A stretch of DNA of 64,000 bases from Desulfosporosinus acidiphilus SJ4 (GCF_000255115.2 NC_018068.1:806001-870000), one strand, 5' to 3'. Shown: positions 14,899 through 25,480, counted from the first letter of the stretch. The notes: generated from the letters alone by a model not told the origin. Numbers and translations: made by a program.

Positions 14899-15729
14899 AT
14901 GATTAAAGCCATTGCGTTTGTTGATTACGAAAATATCTGGACGGGTTTACTTGAACGAGGCCATGAATTGACTCCGGAACAATTAGTGCAATATCTTCAG
15001 GTTTATGCCAAGAAGAATGATATGGATTTACAAGCCATCTACTTGTACGCAAATTTTGATCGCGAGGAGTTTTGGCGGACTCAAACGACCTTCGAGAAAA
15101 CGAATGTCTTTACAAGACACGTATTTAGTAAAAACAATTACTCTAGTACGGGATTGCGCCACAACGCAGCGGATTTAGAGTTGATGCTGGAAGCCCAAGA
15201 AATATTGCTTACCCGGACAGCAACCTTTGATCTATTTTTACTGATTACAGGTGACGGAGATTTTCTCTCTCTATTACGCAAAATCAGAGCCTGGGGGAAA
15301 GAAGTGAAGGTTGTAGGGGTTGGCGGCAGTGTTCATCATTCTCTACAGCCCTATTGTGAAGGGGACGATCTCCTGGAATGGGTGCATCATGAGAATCCGG
15401 AAACTGAATATCTGCCAGAGAAGGATTTAGTTCGCGGAATTCAAATTATCGGAACTCTGCAAATTCGCTTGCCTTATGTTGCTTCAACAAAGGCAAGGGC
15501 AGCCTTGTCCGAGCTGCTGGGCCGGTCTATTCCTCAAGTGAAAGAGTTTATTCGTTATTTGTTAAGGGAAAATCTGCTTACTGAGAAGGAACATCTCGAC
15601 AGTAATTTAAAAATTGGCAAAACTAAGATCTACCTTCTTAACTTAAAAGACAAGAAAATCGAAGAAGCGCTTGGACCTATGCTTGAGGAAATTGCTCAGC
15701 GTCAGGCAAAGCTAATTTTGGAAGTATAG
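14899..15729 (+). CDS. NYN-domain (DUF88/LabA-like) protein with C-terminal helical domain
   Basis: 276 residues from ATG 14899, which is spaced well from AAAGGTG at 14883; earlier in-frame starts at 14887 and 14890 lie too close to that site. The first 165 residues are an NYN/PIN-like nuclease fold: AFVDYENIW (first acidic site), HNAADLELMLEA and LITGDGDFLSLLRK carry the acidic residues expected to bind metal. A second domain (about 180-250) resembles a winged helix, as in LOTUS/OST-HTH fusions. Such proteins are predicted RNases, but no substrate is known for this one. It stands alone between mogA and groES. Confidence 0.85.
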   Translation: MIKAIAFVDYENIWTGLLERGHELTPEQLVQYLQVYAKKNDMDLQAIYLYANFDREEFWRTQTTFEKTNVFTRHVFSKNNYSSTGLRHNAADLELMLEAQEILLTRTATFDLFLLITGDGDFLSLLRKIRAWGKEVKVVGVGGSVHHSLQPYCEGDDLLEWVHHENPETEYLPEKDLVRGIQIIGTLQIRLPYVASTKARAALSELLGRSIPQVKEFIRYLLRENLLTEKEHLDSNLKIGKTKIYLLNLKDKKIEEALGPMLEEIAQRQAKLILEV

Positions 15730-15886
15730 ATGAATAAAATAGTAGTAATGTGGAAATTATAGACTTTAGTGATTTAAAGGCTTAGGGGAGAGGCCCTTAG
15801 CGGATATAATCAAAAGCCTTGTATAGAAAATGAGAGTAAATGAGATATAATTAAGGTACAAGGGCAAATTACGCCATATAAGGGGG

Positions 15887-15915
15887 TTGCTTTCCGCTGT
15901 CCCCTTGCATATTAT
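15887..15915 (+). promoter_or_regulatory. Sigma-A promoter of groESL
   Basis: TTGCTT (15887-15892), 17-base spacer, TATTAT (15910-15915). The predicted transcript would start about 15922, placing the CIRCE element in the first bases of the message. Confidence 0.65.
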
Positions 15916-15928
15916 TATAGTGATATTG

Positions 15929-15955
15929 TTAGCACTCAATAAAGCCGAGTGCTAA
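15929..15955 (+). promoter_or_regulatory. CIRCE operator (HrcA binding site)
   Basis: An exact CIRCE element: TTAGCACTC (15929-15937), nine-base spacer, GAGTGCTAA (15947-15955). It is the binding site of the heat-shock repressor HrcA, so groESL is expected to be derepressed by heat or misfolded protein. Confidence 0.97.
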
Positions 15956-15998
15956 CAAATTATAAAATAACAATAACATTAAGGAGGGTCTTTTCTTC

Positions 15999-16283
15999 AT
16001 GAACATTAAACCTCTCGCAGATCGGGTGATTATTAAAGCACTCCCGATGGAAGAAAAAACAAAGAGCGGAATCATTATGCCGGATACGGCAAAAGAAAAA
16101 CCGCAAGAAGGCGAAGTTGTAGCTGTAGGACCTGGCAAAATGGAAAAAGGGACTCGTATTGCCCTTGATGTTAAACCGGGCGATAAAGTCATTTATTCCA
16201 AGTACGCCGGTACTGAAGTTAAGTATGATGGTGAAGAATACCTGATTTTAAAAGAAGCAGATATCTTAGCCGTTCTTGGCTAA
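15999..16283 (+). CDS. groES: Co-chaperonin GroES
   Basis: 94 residues, normal length. It begins [24 protein letters not shown]-like, contains the mobile-loop region [15 protein letters not shown] and ends in [14 protein letters not shown]. GroES caps the GroEL ring. It has a strong AAGGAGG site and sits 49 bases before groEL under CIRCE control. Confidence 0.97.
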   Translation: MNIKPLADRVIIKALPMEEKTKSGIIMPDTAKEKPQEGEVVAVGPGKMEKGTRIALDVKPGDKVIYSKYAGTEVKYDGEEYLILKEADILAVLG

Positions 16284-16320
16284 TTAATTCTTGTTTAATT
16301 AAATGGTAATAATTATTTAA

Positions 16321-18115
<1,795 letters not shown>

Positions 18116-19283
18116 CATGGACTTGGTAACATGCATATAGACGTATCGAGTTGTATCGTCATTTTTGTGACCGAGCCGCCGCATGATCTCCTCCAGCCCC
18201 ACTCCGGCTTCTGCGAGGTGAGATGTGTGTGTATGACGTAAAGAATGAGGTGTTAAAGTTATCTTAAATCCAGCGGCCTTTAACAACTGCCTCATACGAA
18301 TCTCAATAGTTTTAATAAGTAACGGGTAACCAGCAAATCGATCATAATTGACGAAAACGAAATCTTTATCTTGGTAAGAGCTGCAAAACTTCATCCGAAG
18401 TTCCTTCTGCCAGGATTTTAGCTTTTTTAAATCTGCCAGAACTTCTGGATCTAGCTCAATACAACGAACTGAAGTTTCGGTTTTGGGTGAAGGAGTTGAT
18501 ATTTAACGGTGTTATTATCGGGATTATAATAGGTCTTTGTGATATTGATGGTACATCCTTCAAAATCAATATCACGCCATTTAAGCGCACACAGCTCGCC
18601 GACCCTCATGCCTGTATAAGCTAGTAAGGTAAAAATCTCATAATCCTGAGGTTTCCCGACTTCTTTACATTTATCCAAATAGTGAGCGAGCTCTTCTTTT
18701 TCAAGATACTTAATCGTCTCCCTAGCTTCTCCAAGTTCTTCAACCGTTTTCTTGCGCTTTGGAACTACCGCGTATTGAGTAGGGTCATTTTTGATAATGT
18801 CAAGTTCAACGGCTTTCTTGAAGATCATTCTGCCGGTGGAATGGATTCCCTCAAGGGTTGTATTCGAAAATCGTTTATATAGATCACTTAGTGCATATTG
18901 ATACATTTTCTTAGTTATGCTGGACATTTTGCAATGCGCAAAATAGGGCATCAAATTGTTTATTTCAAGAGTCCGTACTCGGACAGTACTAATTTTAACT
19001 TTGCCGGAACTTTGATACAAATCCAACCATTCTTGGGCAAAATCCTTAAATATAATATCAGACTCATCAATATACGTGTTGTTAGAAAGGTCTAATTGAA
19101 GCTTTGCTAGAGCAATTTGTGCTTCTTTTTTGGTTTTGAACCCTCCTTTTGATGTTCTTTTGCGTCTGCCTGTTTTAGGGTTAATTTCAACGTCGATTAC
19201 ATATGTCCAGGAATTACCTCTCTTAAAACAGTGACCAGTCATACGTTTTCATTCCTTCTTTTATTCGGGGCTCTAAAAAGCAG

Positions 19284-19321
19284 AAAAACCCCACACTTAT
19301 CCCTATGAGAAAAATGTGGGG
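19284..19321 (-). terminator. Minus-strand hairpin upstream of the integrase
   Basis: CCCCACA (19289-19295) pairs with TGTGGGG (19315-19321) and is followed on the minus strand by TTTTTC. It would stop leftward transcription just before the integrase, or act as an attenuator for it. The rest of 19243-19586 holds GC-rich ggctct/ggcgct runs and AT-rich DNA but no gene. Confidence 0.6.
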
Positions 19322-19586
19322 CTCTATGGCCCTCTAAAAATTTATGGCGCACTGGCTCTCTGAACTCTCGCGAAAAGGCACTGGGGCTCTGGCGCTCTGG
19401 CGCTTTTGAGGCAATTTTAACCTAAAATTTCATTTGTGTCAAAAAGAATAATATTAATATCCTAAAATACATCTGTAAAAACGAAGAAGGAAATTATTTT
19501 TTCTCCCAAGAAGTAAAATAAAGGTAAGAATACCTTTAATATCGAATAATTTTGATCATCCTAATCTTAGTAGGAGGACGATTATT

Positions 19587-20048
19587 TTGCGTTTTTTGGG
19601 TTTTTACAAGAAATATCTTATTTTCTCAACGATTGTAGGATTGGTGGGGATGAGTTATATGCTTCATGATGAAGCTGTTAAAGACCCAGCAGCAGCTTTA
19701 ATTCAAAAAGAACTTAGAGTTGAACTCGATAAGATAGAACCCCTACCTGGAGCTACATTCATCGGAACTTCAGATGGTCATAAATCTGACCATGCATTAG
19801 TAGAAAATAATTATAACAGTGCTTTAACCATGACTGAAATCTATCAATATTATAACGAACAATTCGCTAAGAACGGGTGGCAATTTTACAAGGAAAAGTC
19901 CGTTACAATTTGGGGAAAGGATTACGGAGCTAAGGAATTTATCTATAAAAAAGGAGATTATGTAGCCGTTTTAGATTATATGGCTCCTGATCCGGAACCA
20001 CGCCAAACGTTTGATGTTAACATTAGTTGGGGATTAAAAATTAACTGA
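19587..20048 (+). CDS. Hypothetical membrane-anchored protein
   Basis: 153 residues from TTG 19587, with AGGAGG about ten bases upstream. One N-terminal hydrophobic segment (about residues 8-26) after basic residues makes it a signal anchor or uncleaved signal peptide; the rest is soluble and probably extracytoplasmic, containing YNSALTMTEIYQYYNEQFAKNGWQFY. I do not recognise a family. It lies in the accessory region beside other small membrane proteins and has no clear operon partner. Confidence 0.7.
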   Translation: MRFLGFYKKYLIFSTIVGLVGMSYMLHDEAVKDPAAALIQKELRVELDKIEPLPGATFIGTSDGHKSDHALVENNYNSALTMTEIYQYYNEQFAKNGWQFYKEKSVTIWGKDYGAKEFIYKKGDYVAVLDYMAPDPEPRQTFDVNISWGLKIN

Positions 20049-20089
20049 TAATAGCACCCAACTGAATGATAAAGAAAGGGGGAGGAAAG

Positions 20090-20353
20090 TTGCCTTTTGT
20101 AATAAATTTAATTAGCGTGATAATCTCTTTTGCAACAGCTTATTTTCTAGGACTAAAAATTAGGAGTTTGATACCGAAAGGAAAAGAATTTGTAGGTTTA
20201 GTCTGTAGCATAGGAATTCTGACTGTATTTTTTATGACAAAAGATAATTTATTTCCATACAAAAGTAGTTTTGTTAACGCTATAGCTTTTGGAGTGGTGT
20301 ATGGATTAGCTTTTGGAGTAGGAAATAGAGATCCTAAACTCAATAAAAAATAG
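20090..20353 (+). CDS. Hypothetical small membrane protein
   Basis: 87 residues from TTG 20090, chosen because GGGGGAGG lies just upstream; an ATG at 20066 has no such site. There are three predicted hydrophobic segments (about 3-20, 33-50 and 60-80 of the chosen product). No family is recognised. It follows the preceding gene by 41 bases and may be co-transcribed with it. Confidence 0.6.
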   Translation: MPFVINLISVIISFATAYFLGLKIRSLIPKGKEFVGLVCSIGILTVFFMTKDNLFPYKSSFVNAIAFGVVYGLAFGVGNRDPKLNKK

Positions 20354-20454
20354 CACTAGAGCTATAATAATTGGTGCTATTGTCATAATATTCGTTATAG
20401 GACTCAGAGTGAGAATTCCTAGTGGATGATTAAACGGTATAAGTTATTTACAAA

Positions 20455-20513
20455 GCCCTCCTAATGATATATATTTATAACATGAAGTTACAAATATATA
20501 TCATTAGGAGGGC
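20455..20513 (+). promoter_or_regulatory. 22-bp perfect inverted repeat covering a ribosome binding site
   Basis: Arms 20455-20476 and 20492-20513 are perfect complements of 22 bases, with a 15-base loop. The right arm contains AGGAGGG (20506-20512), the ribosome binding site of the gene starting at 20520. In RNA the hairpin would hide that site; as DNA it could be the operator of the HTH protein encoded next. Confidence 0.85.
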
Positions 20514-20519
20514 GCTAAA

Positions 20520-20915
20520 ATGAGCTCTAAATTGAGTTTGCGCAAGAAAATTATTATGCGAACGATATCTCAATCTGTAGTTATACTATTTAGTGGGGAA
20601 ATCATAATGCGTGGTCAACACGATATGTTGACTAAGATTATTGCTTTCATACCTATTGTGTTTTTTCTTAGCATACTCTTCTATACTAATCGTAAAGACT
20701 GTGAACCTAGAGATGAAATGGCAAGGTTTAACCAATTAAAGGCGGGTAATTTATCTTATAGTATTACACTGTGTGCGATTGGCTTAGTTATGTTTTATGC
20801 TTTATGGTTTAAGACGTCCGTGGTAATTTCCTTGTTGAATTTAGTATTTATTTTTGTAGCTATGTATATTTTGAATCTCGCAATTTTTCTCTTTTATGAT
20901 ATCCGAGGTAATTAA
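20520..20915 (+). CDS. Four-helix membrane protein paired with an HTH regulator
   Basis: 131 residues with about four hydrophobic segments (18-34, 38-54, 78-95, 100-124) and a basic N-terminus. It is followed with a one-base gap by a small XRE-type repressor. Pairs of a small integral membrane protein (DUF2178-like) and an HTH protein are common in Firmicutes, where the membrane protein is thought to modulate the regulator. The family assignment is tentative. Its ribosome binding site lies in the 22-bp hairpin just upstream. Confidence 0.75.
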   Translation: MSSKLSLRKKIIMRTISQSVVILFSGEIIMRGQHDMLTKIIAFIPIVFFLSILFYTNRKDCEPRDEMARFNQLKAGNLSYSITLCAIGLVMFYALWFKTSVVISLLNLVFIFVAMYILNLAIFLFYDIRGN

Positions 20916-20916
20916 T

Positions 20917-21120
20917 ATGCCAAAGTTGATAACAAAAATTAAAGAATATAGGGCAAAAAATAATATGAAACAAGAGGAACTTGCCCAACTGATAGGAGTT
21001 CGAAGGGAAACGATTGGGCATTTAGAAAACGGCAAATACAATCCTTCGTTAAAAATGGCAATGGATATTGCTAAAGTTTTTATGGTTTCGGTAGAGGAAT
21101 TGTTTCAATTCATGGATTGA
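20917..21120 (+). CDS. Small XRE-family transcriptional regulator
   Basis: 67 residues from ATG 20917 (GAGGT site upstream); the whole protein is one HTH_3 domain, with KQEELAQLIGVRRETIGHLENGKYNPSLKMAMDIAKVF. Such one-domain regulators (YgzD/YvaO-like) often repress their own operon. The partner is the membrane protein upstream, whose leader contains the 22-bp inverted repeat that could be the operator. Confidence 0.92.
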   Translation: MPKLITKIKEYRAKNNMKQEELAQLIGVRRETIGHLENGKYNPSLKMAMDIAKVFMVSVEELFQFMD

Positions 21121-21135
21121 GATGATAATTAACAG

Positions 21136-21168
21136 AAGTCCCCTAGCGCTTGTTAAACGAGGGGACTT
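21136..21168 (+). terminator. Hairpin after the HTH gene
   Basis: A 9-bp stem AAGTCCCCT (21136-21144) with AGGGGACTT (21160-21168). The T-run is weak. Confidence 0.6.
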
Positions 21169-21240
21169 AACGCAAGTGTCTTTTATCGGACTCAAGGAGT
21201 AAAATAAAGGTGAATTCAGAATCTTTTAAAGGGGGCCTCT

Positions 21241-21693
21241 ATGAAAAAGGGTTATAAGATTGTTTATGAAATAACATTAGCTATTGTTGTTGTTTTGGTA
21301 ATTACTGTTAATTTGCCTAAAAACACTACATTTAAGGCGGCAGTATTGGACAAATTGAATGGGGAGAAAGTAAGTTCAATCGAAATTATAAGAACATCTA
21401 ATAAGAGTGTTAAAGACGATACAGTCGAATTAAAAGACCCAAGCCAAGTAGAATCCATTATAAACTTCTTATCTCAAATGAAGTTAAGAGAGACAGAGCT
21501 TCCTGATAGAATGGCTATTCCGTATAGGGTAGCAATTAAAACTAACGGAATTATAAGGTTCGGATTAACTCTCTATGATGAAGGTTACATCGACATATTT
21601 GAGTTAGATAACCATACCAAGGACGCTGATAAATCATATATTATAACTAATAAGTTTGACCCTAAAGCTATTAAATCATTGATAAAAGAATGA
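21241..21693 (+). CDS. Hypothetical membrane-anchored protein
   Basis: 150 residues from ATG 21241, with AAAGGGGG upstream. A single N-terminal hydrophobic segment (about 7-24) is followed by a soluble domain with VSSIEIIRTSNKSVKDDTVELKDPSQVESIINFLSQM, resembling small extracytoplasmic alpha/beta proteins of Firmicutes (DUF5301-like at best). No function can be assigned. It has its own hairpin terminator. Confidence 0.7.
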   Translation: MKKGYKIVYEITLAIVVVLVITVNLPKNTTFKAAVLDKLNGEKVSSIEIIRTSNKSVKDDTVELKDPSQVESIINFLSQMKLRETELPDRMAIPYRVAIKTNGIIRFGLTLYDEGYIDIFELDNHTKDADKSYIITNKFDPKAIKSLIKE

Positions 21694-21697
21694 TAAA

Positions 21698-21745
21698 AGA
21701 AGCGATCATTTCTCCCTAACCAGAAAAATGGTCGCTTCTTTAACT
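21698..21745 (+). terminator. Terminator
   Basis: A 14-bp stem, one G-U pair (21698-21711 with 21726-21739), followed by ctttaac. Confidence 0.75.
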
Positions 21746-21886
21746 AGGAGGACAATTACATAACTATCCAGTATGATATGGTGGAAGTAAATCTTCTCTT
21801 TATTGCATATCCCCAAGTAGGTGTTCGATTTGTCTCAGATCCAGGAGTGGTTGGTTTAAATAAGTTTGTTTAATTTCTTCTTTTAG

Positions 21887-22075
21887 GAACTTGCCGTAAT
21901 TTTTGTATTAGTTCTTGGTATATTTACCGGAAAAATGGAGTTTATCTTTATCTCTATCGGAATGACACTATTTTGGATGTATCGGATGTTCGGTGGAGCT
22001 AGGACGCGAAAACAAATGACAATTGATTTATCATTAAGACTCTCAATGCAAATGGAAAGCGTAATTAGCAAATAG
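21887..22075 (+). pseudogene. Remnant of a small membrane protein
   Basis: An open frame of 62 codons ends at TAG 22073 and is closed upstream by TAG 21884, with no usable start before an internal ATG. It encodes hydrophobic segments (LAVIFVLVLGIFTG, FIFISIGMTLFWMYRMF) and a basic tail, which looks like real coding sequence that has lost its start. The family is not recognised. Confidence 0.4.
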
Positions 22076-22196
22076 CTTATTTTTTTAGAGATGACAGTTA
22101 TTTTGGGTTTTGTGAACTGCCAGTTTGAAGATTCATAATTGGCAGTTATTATATTTACGACAATAGTTTTCGGGCAAATTATATATTCACTTCATA

Positions 22197-22232
22197 AAAG
22201 ACTCCTTACGTTTATTTGTAAGGGGTCTTTGC
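22197..22232 (+). terminator. Terminator before the Spo0E-like gene
   Basis: A 13-bp stem with G-U pairs (22197-22209 with 22218-22230), loop gtttattt. A second hairpin, AACTGCCA with TGGCAGTT, lies just upstream at 22115-22147. Confidence 0.7.
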
Positions 22233-22320
22233 TATTATTTGGTTTAACAAATTCTTCACGGAATGCACAGAGTACATTAAAAGATTTAGGTTAAAATGTA
22301 TTATAACGGAGGATTAAAAT

Positions 22321-22503
22321 ATGTCTGAGATATCAGATCTGATAAAGCAAATCGAAGAATTACGAGCGAATTTGATAAAGATAAAAGAGGGCAAATCTTA
22401 TACGGATCCAGAGGTAATATCTGCAAGCCAAAGACTGGATGAAGCTTTAGACAAGTATCAAGAGATGACAATAGAAAAATCAGAGAACGCCCAAAAAAAC
22501 TAA
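22321..22503 (+). CDS. Spo0E-like aspartyl-phosphate phosphatase
   Basis: 60 residues from ATG 22321 with a GGAGG site. The protein is a two-helix hairpin with the Spo0E signature: IKQIEELRANLIKI, a KSYTDPEVISASQRLDEALDKY stretch with the S-Q-x-L-D core. In spore formers these small proteins dephosphorylate Spo0A-P and so delay sporulation. Its location in the accessory region suggests an acquired modulator of sporulation timing, which is inference. Confidence 0.88.
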   Translation: MSEISDLIKQIEELRANLIKIKEGKSYTDPEVISASQRLDEALDKYQEMTIEKSENAQKN

Positions 22504-22574
22504 TATTTTAGCTGATTTTTTTCCGGCACTTCTTGAAAATAAACGCTCGTTACAAAAACAAAGGGGAGATCGCC

Positions 22575-22790
22575 GTGAGAGCAAGGATAAAAAGCTGTCC
22601 CGATAAAGAATATTGGTACTGGGGAATGATTGGCAAATCAATCAGCATCACTGGTAAAAAAGTAGTTGATGATGGTTTGCACGAGAGAGTATTTGTGCCT
22701 GGCAAAGATGATAACGTTCCCCTTTTGCAGATAAGTTATTTAACTCCCGATGGGAAATATTTATGCGCGAACGATGTTGAGGTACAGTGA
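22575..22790 (+). CDS. Hypothetical small protein
   Basis: 71 residues from GTG 22575, which has GGGGAG seven bases upstream; the frame extends to TTG 22533 but without a ribosome binding site. The product is small, soluble and aromatic-rich (EYWYWGMIGKSISITGKK). No family recognised. A strong terminator follows. Confidence 0.55.
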   Translation: MRARIKSCPDKEYWYWGMIGKSISITGKKVVDDGLHERVFVPGKDDNVPLLQISYLTPDGKYLCANDVEVQ

Positions 22791-22834
22791 ACAATTTAAA
22801 ATGAACGAGTTTAGACATTATAGTGTTAAAAGTG

Positions 22835-22875
22835 AAGCACACCAATTTAAACGAAAGTTTGAAATTGGTGTGCTT
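22835..22875 (+). terminator. Terminator
   Basis: A perfect 14-bp stem (22835-22848 with 22862-22875), 13-base loop, followed by ttatga. Confidence 0.7.
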
Positions 22876-23009
22876 TATGATTGGTTAGTTATTAATTAAA
22901 GAGTAAGCTGTAAGAAGTAAGTCATAACGGATTCAATAATTCTTTCTCAGCCGTTTCCGGTATTGGAATAACTTTCAAACCTGAACTAGCAACTTTTCTG
23001 ATTTAAAAC

Positions 23010-23041
23010 TTGACATTCACATCAATGTCATACTTTATAAT
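23010..23041 (+). promoter_or_regulatory. MerR-type promoter and operator
   Basis: TTGACA (23010-23015) and TATAAT (23036-23041) are separated by 20 bases, longer than the usual 17, and the spacer region holds a perfect dyad TGACATT-cacatc-AATGTCA (23011-23030). An over-long spacer with a central dyad is the hallmark of promoters untwisted by MerR-family activators. Confidence 0.85.
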
Positions 23042-23068
23042 GACATACAGAAGGGAGGTAGCTCTGAA

Positions 23069-23422
23069 TTGAACATTAGCAAATTATCCGCTCTGACAGG
23101 AGTTAGTGTTCGCTCTTTGCGTTATTATGAGGCAAAAGGAATTTTGAGATCAGAGCGATTGGAAAATGGCTATCGTGACTTTCAAGAATCTGCAGTGGAC
23201 CGAGTTAAGCTGATCCAGCTCTATTTAGGGCTGGGTCTTAGCAGCAACGAAATTGCGCATATAATTGATTGCCCTGTATCAATATCCGATCAAAAACCTC
23301 TTTGTGAAAAGGCTATTAAGGCTTATCAATCAAAATTGGCAGAAGTCGAGAATCAGATTGAAATATTACAAAAGTTACGGTTGCAACTCTATCAACGTAT
23401 TTCTAATTACGTGGAAACATAA
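23069..23422 (+). CDS. MerR-family transcriptional regulator
   Basis: 117 residues from TTG 23069 with AGGGAGG upstream. The N-terminal winged helix reads ISKLSALTGVSVRSLRYYEAKGIL, followed by the dimerisation coiled coil (about 75-110, KAYQSKLAEVENQIEILQKL). There is no cysteine-rich metal site apart from C71 and C82, so the signal is unknown. It lies under the MerR-type promoter at 23010 and 32 bases before an amidohydrolase, so autoregulation and activation of that enzyme are likely. Confidence 0.93.
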   Translation: MNISKLSALTGVSVRSLRYYEAKGILRSERLENGYRDFQESAVDRVKLIQLYLGLGLSSNEIAHIIDCPVSISDQKPLCEKAIKAYQSKLAEVENQIEILQKLRLQLYQRISNYVET

Positions 23423-23454
23423 TTTTAACCTCTTAGAAAGGGCGGTAACCTGCC

Positions 23455-24240
23455 ATGATAATTGACAGCCACCAACATGTGATTCTTCCATCAGAAAAGC
23501 AATTGTCTATGATGAGTGAAACCGGCATAGAAAAAACCATATTATTTTCAACGACAGTTCATCCTGAAATTGCATTTGATCTCGATTCTTTTGAAAAGGA
23601 AATGGGTATTCTCAATGAGATTATATCGGGAAAAAGAAACCCACTTGATGCTAGGATCAAGTCCATTAAGGAACAAGTGAAGGTAATTGCAGAAAATCCA
23701 ACTAAGTTCATTGGGTTTGGGTCAGTCCAACTTGGATTATCACAAGAGCAAACCGCATGCTGGATCGAGGATAATATTATTGCCAATAAGTTTCGAGGCC
23801 TTGGTGAATTCACGCTGACTTCAGGCCAAATGCATTTACTTGAGCCTGTTTTTGCTGCAGACGTGGAATTTGGGTACCTTCCTTTATGGATTCATACCTT
23901 TTCGCCCCTAACATTGGATGATATTAAAAGCATTGCTGCGCTCGCTAAAAAGTATCCTAAGACACCAGTCATTTTAGGACATTTAGGTGGTGCAAACTGG
24001 TTGGAAACAATTAAACTTGCAAAAGAAATTCGAAATCTATATTTGGATCTCTCCGGAACGTTTTCAATTCTCGTTGTTTCACTAGCAATAAAGGAAATAC
24101 CGGAACGAACGCTTTTTAGTTCAGACGCTCCTTATGGTGATCCATTATTGGCCAGGGAAACAATTGAAAGAGTAACTAACGATAATTACGTAAAGGATAG
24201 AATACTTGGTGAAAACATTGCTCAACTATTGTGCTTGTAA
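23455..24240 (+). CDS. Amidohydrolase family metal-dependent hydrolase
   Basis: 261 residues from ATG 23455 (GAAAGG site). A TIM-barrel hydrolase of the amidohydrolase_2 group: IIDSHQHV at the N-terminus (metal-binding H-x-H), WIHTF, ILGHLGGANW and the terminal catalytic aspartate in LFSSDAPYGDP. The substrate is unknown. It is the only structural gene under the MerR regulator, making a two-gene inducible unit. Confidence 0.88.
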   Translation: MIIDSHQHVILPSEKQLSMMSETGIEKTILFSTTVHPEIAFDLDSFEKEMGILNEIISGKRNPLDARIKSIKEQVKVIAENPTKFIGFGSVQLGLSQEQTACWIEDNIIANKFRGLGEFTLTSGQMHLLEPVFAADVEFGYLPLWIHTFSPLTLDDIKSIAALAKKYPKTPVILGHLGGANWLETIKLAKEIRNLYLDLSGTFSILVVSLAIKEIPERTLFSSDAPYGDPLLARETIERVTNDNYVKDRILGENIAQLLCL

Positions 24241-24916
24241 AGGCACTCTTTAATTGGGAGTATAGAAGCGGATAAGTAGACAATGATTCACTGCTACAGT
24301 TGTTACAGACTATGAGATAAGTCTGCCTAAGGACAAAGACGAGGAATTATATGACAAACAAGAGAAAGAGTAGAACTCCACTGAATACCATGGATGGACA
24401 TTATTAATATCAGGCATATGAAATTGCCGAGGCATGATTAGCGCTTCGGCTTTTGAAATTTTTTAGAATAAGATGGTAAGATTTGCAGGAATGTGAGGAA
24501 TTTTATGGAATCAAGAAGCGTAAACCCCATTTGATTGCGCCCTGTTAACTTTATAAAGTCGCCTTTAATAAAGCTCGTCCAGCAGTCATTTGTCGAGTTT
24601 TGTGTGTGGGGATAACGAAGGTGTTATTTATTCTTTTCTTATTTTTATCGGCGGAATTATTCTCTTTTTTGTTTTATCTTATGATATTAGTTATTGTTCT
24701 GAGTTCTCAATAACAATGCCCATCGCACCTCAGCGCCACAACTTCAAGGCGAAATAGCCGCTTTTATAGCCGCTTTTATTAAGGCTAACTGGGGGTCAAG
24801 TGGCGTGACTTGTGTGTGAAGTTGCCGGATGGTGGGCCTTCTAGCTAAAGGAGCCACTTACAGCCAATGCCACGGGCAGTCCTTACCTATCCAAAGGCGC
24901 TCACTGAAATGGAAGC
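24241..24916. other. Non-coding stretch with decayed sequence
   Basis: No convincing gene. It contains short hairpins (for example GCCGA...TTCGGC near 24430-24455) and the first copy of a degenerate repeat (24719-24940) that precedes the DinB gene. Confidence 0.5.
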
Positions 24917-24940
24917 TTGGGGGATGCGATGACATGGATG
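24719..24940 (+). repeat. Degenerate intercistronic repeat, copy 1
   Basis: The stretch from cccatcgcacc to gggggatgcgatgacat recurs in pieces: the start and end at 25533-25595 and 25995-26050, and the middle (cgtgacttgtgtgtg core) at 26281-26371. The middle forms an imperfect hairpin (CAAGT-ggcgtg-ACTTG within GGCTAACT...AGTTGCC). The copies separate small unrelated genes. Confidence 0.55.
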
Positions 24941-24982
24941 TTTTATATAAAAAGGAATTTCAATTTAAGAGGAGGCAATCCA

Positions 24983-25480
24983 ATGATTAGTAAGAGTCAA
25001 TTAATTGATCTTTATAAATATGACGACTGGGCCAATTTTAAGCTACTGGATGGGATAAGGCAATTAGAAAATGAAGAGTTTATCCGAGACTTATCAAGTA
25101 GTTTTAGTTCAGTAAGAGATACGATGGTACATATTTTAGGAGCCGAAGAATTGTGGCTATCACGCTGGATGGGAGAACAAGGAAGATCTTTATTAAATGC
25201 TAATAATTTTCTCACGGCTGATGCATTGAGTAAACGATGGAGTGATTTTGGGAAACTGTTGAATTCTTATTTGGACTCTTTAAAAGAAGAGAATTTGATG
25301 GAAGAAATAAGTTATAAAAATCTCAAAGGGATACCATATTCTTTAGAATTGTGGAAGCAAATGCTTCATGTAATTAATCATTCCACATACCATCGAGGTC
25401 AAGTAATAACGATGCTTAGACAGTTGAAGAAACAACCACCATCACTTGATTTGATTAATTACTATTTAGAACATAAGTGA
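24983..25480 (+). CDS. DinB-family protein
   Basis: 165 residues from ATG 24983, eight bases after AGGAGG; the frame extends upstream only into the repeat. The four-helix DinB/YfiT fold is shown by YDDWANFKLLDGI at the N-terminus and the three metal-binding histidines, H in MVHILGAEELW and two in NHSTYHRGQVITMLRQL. Members are metal-dependent thiol transferases or enzymes of unknown substrate. It is flanked by copies of the degenerate repeat. Confidence 0.92.
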   Translation: MISKSQLIDLYKYDDWANFKLLDGIRQLENEEFIRDLSSSFSSVRDTMVHILGAEELWLSRWMGEQGRSLLNANNFLTADALSKRWSDFGKLLNSYLDSLKEENLMEEISYKNLKGIPYSLELWKQMLHVINHSTYHRGQVITMLRQLKKQPPSLDLINYYLEHK

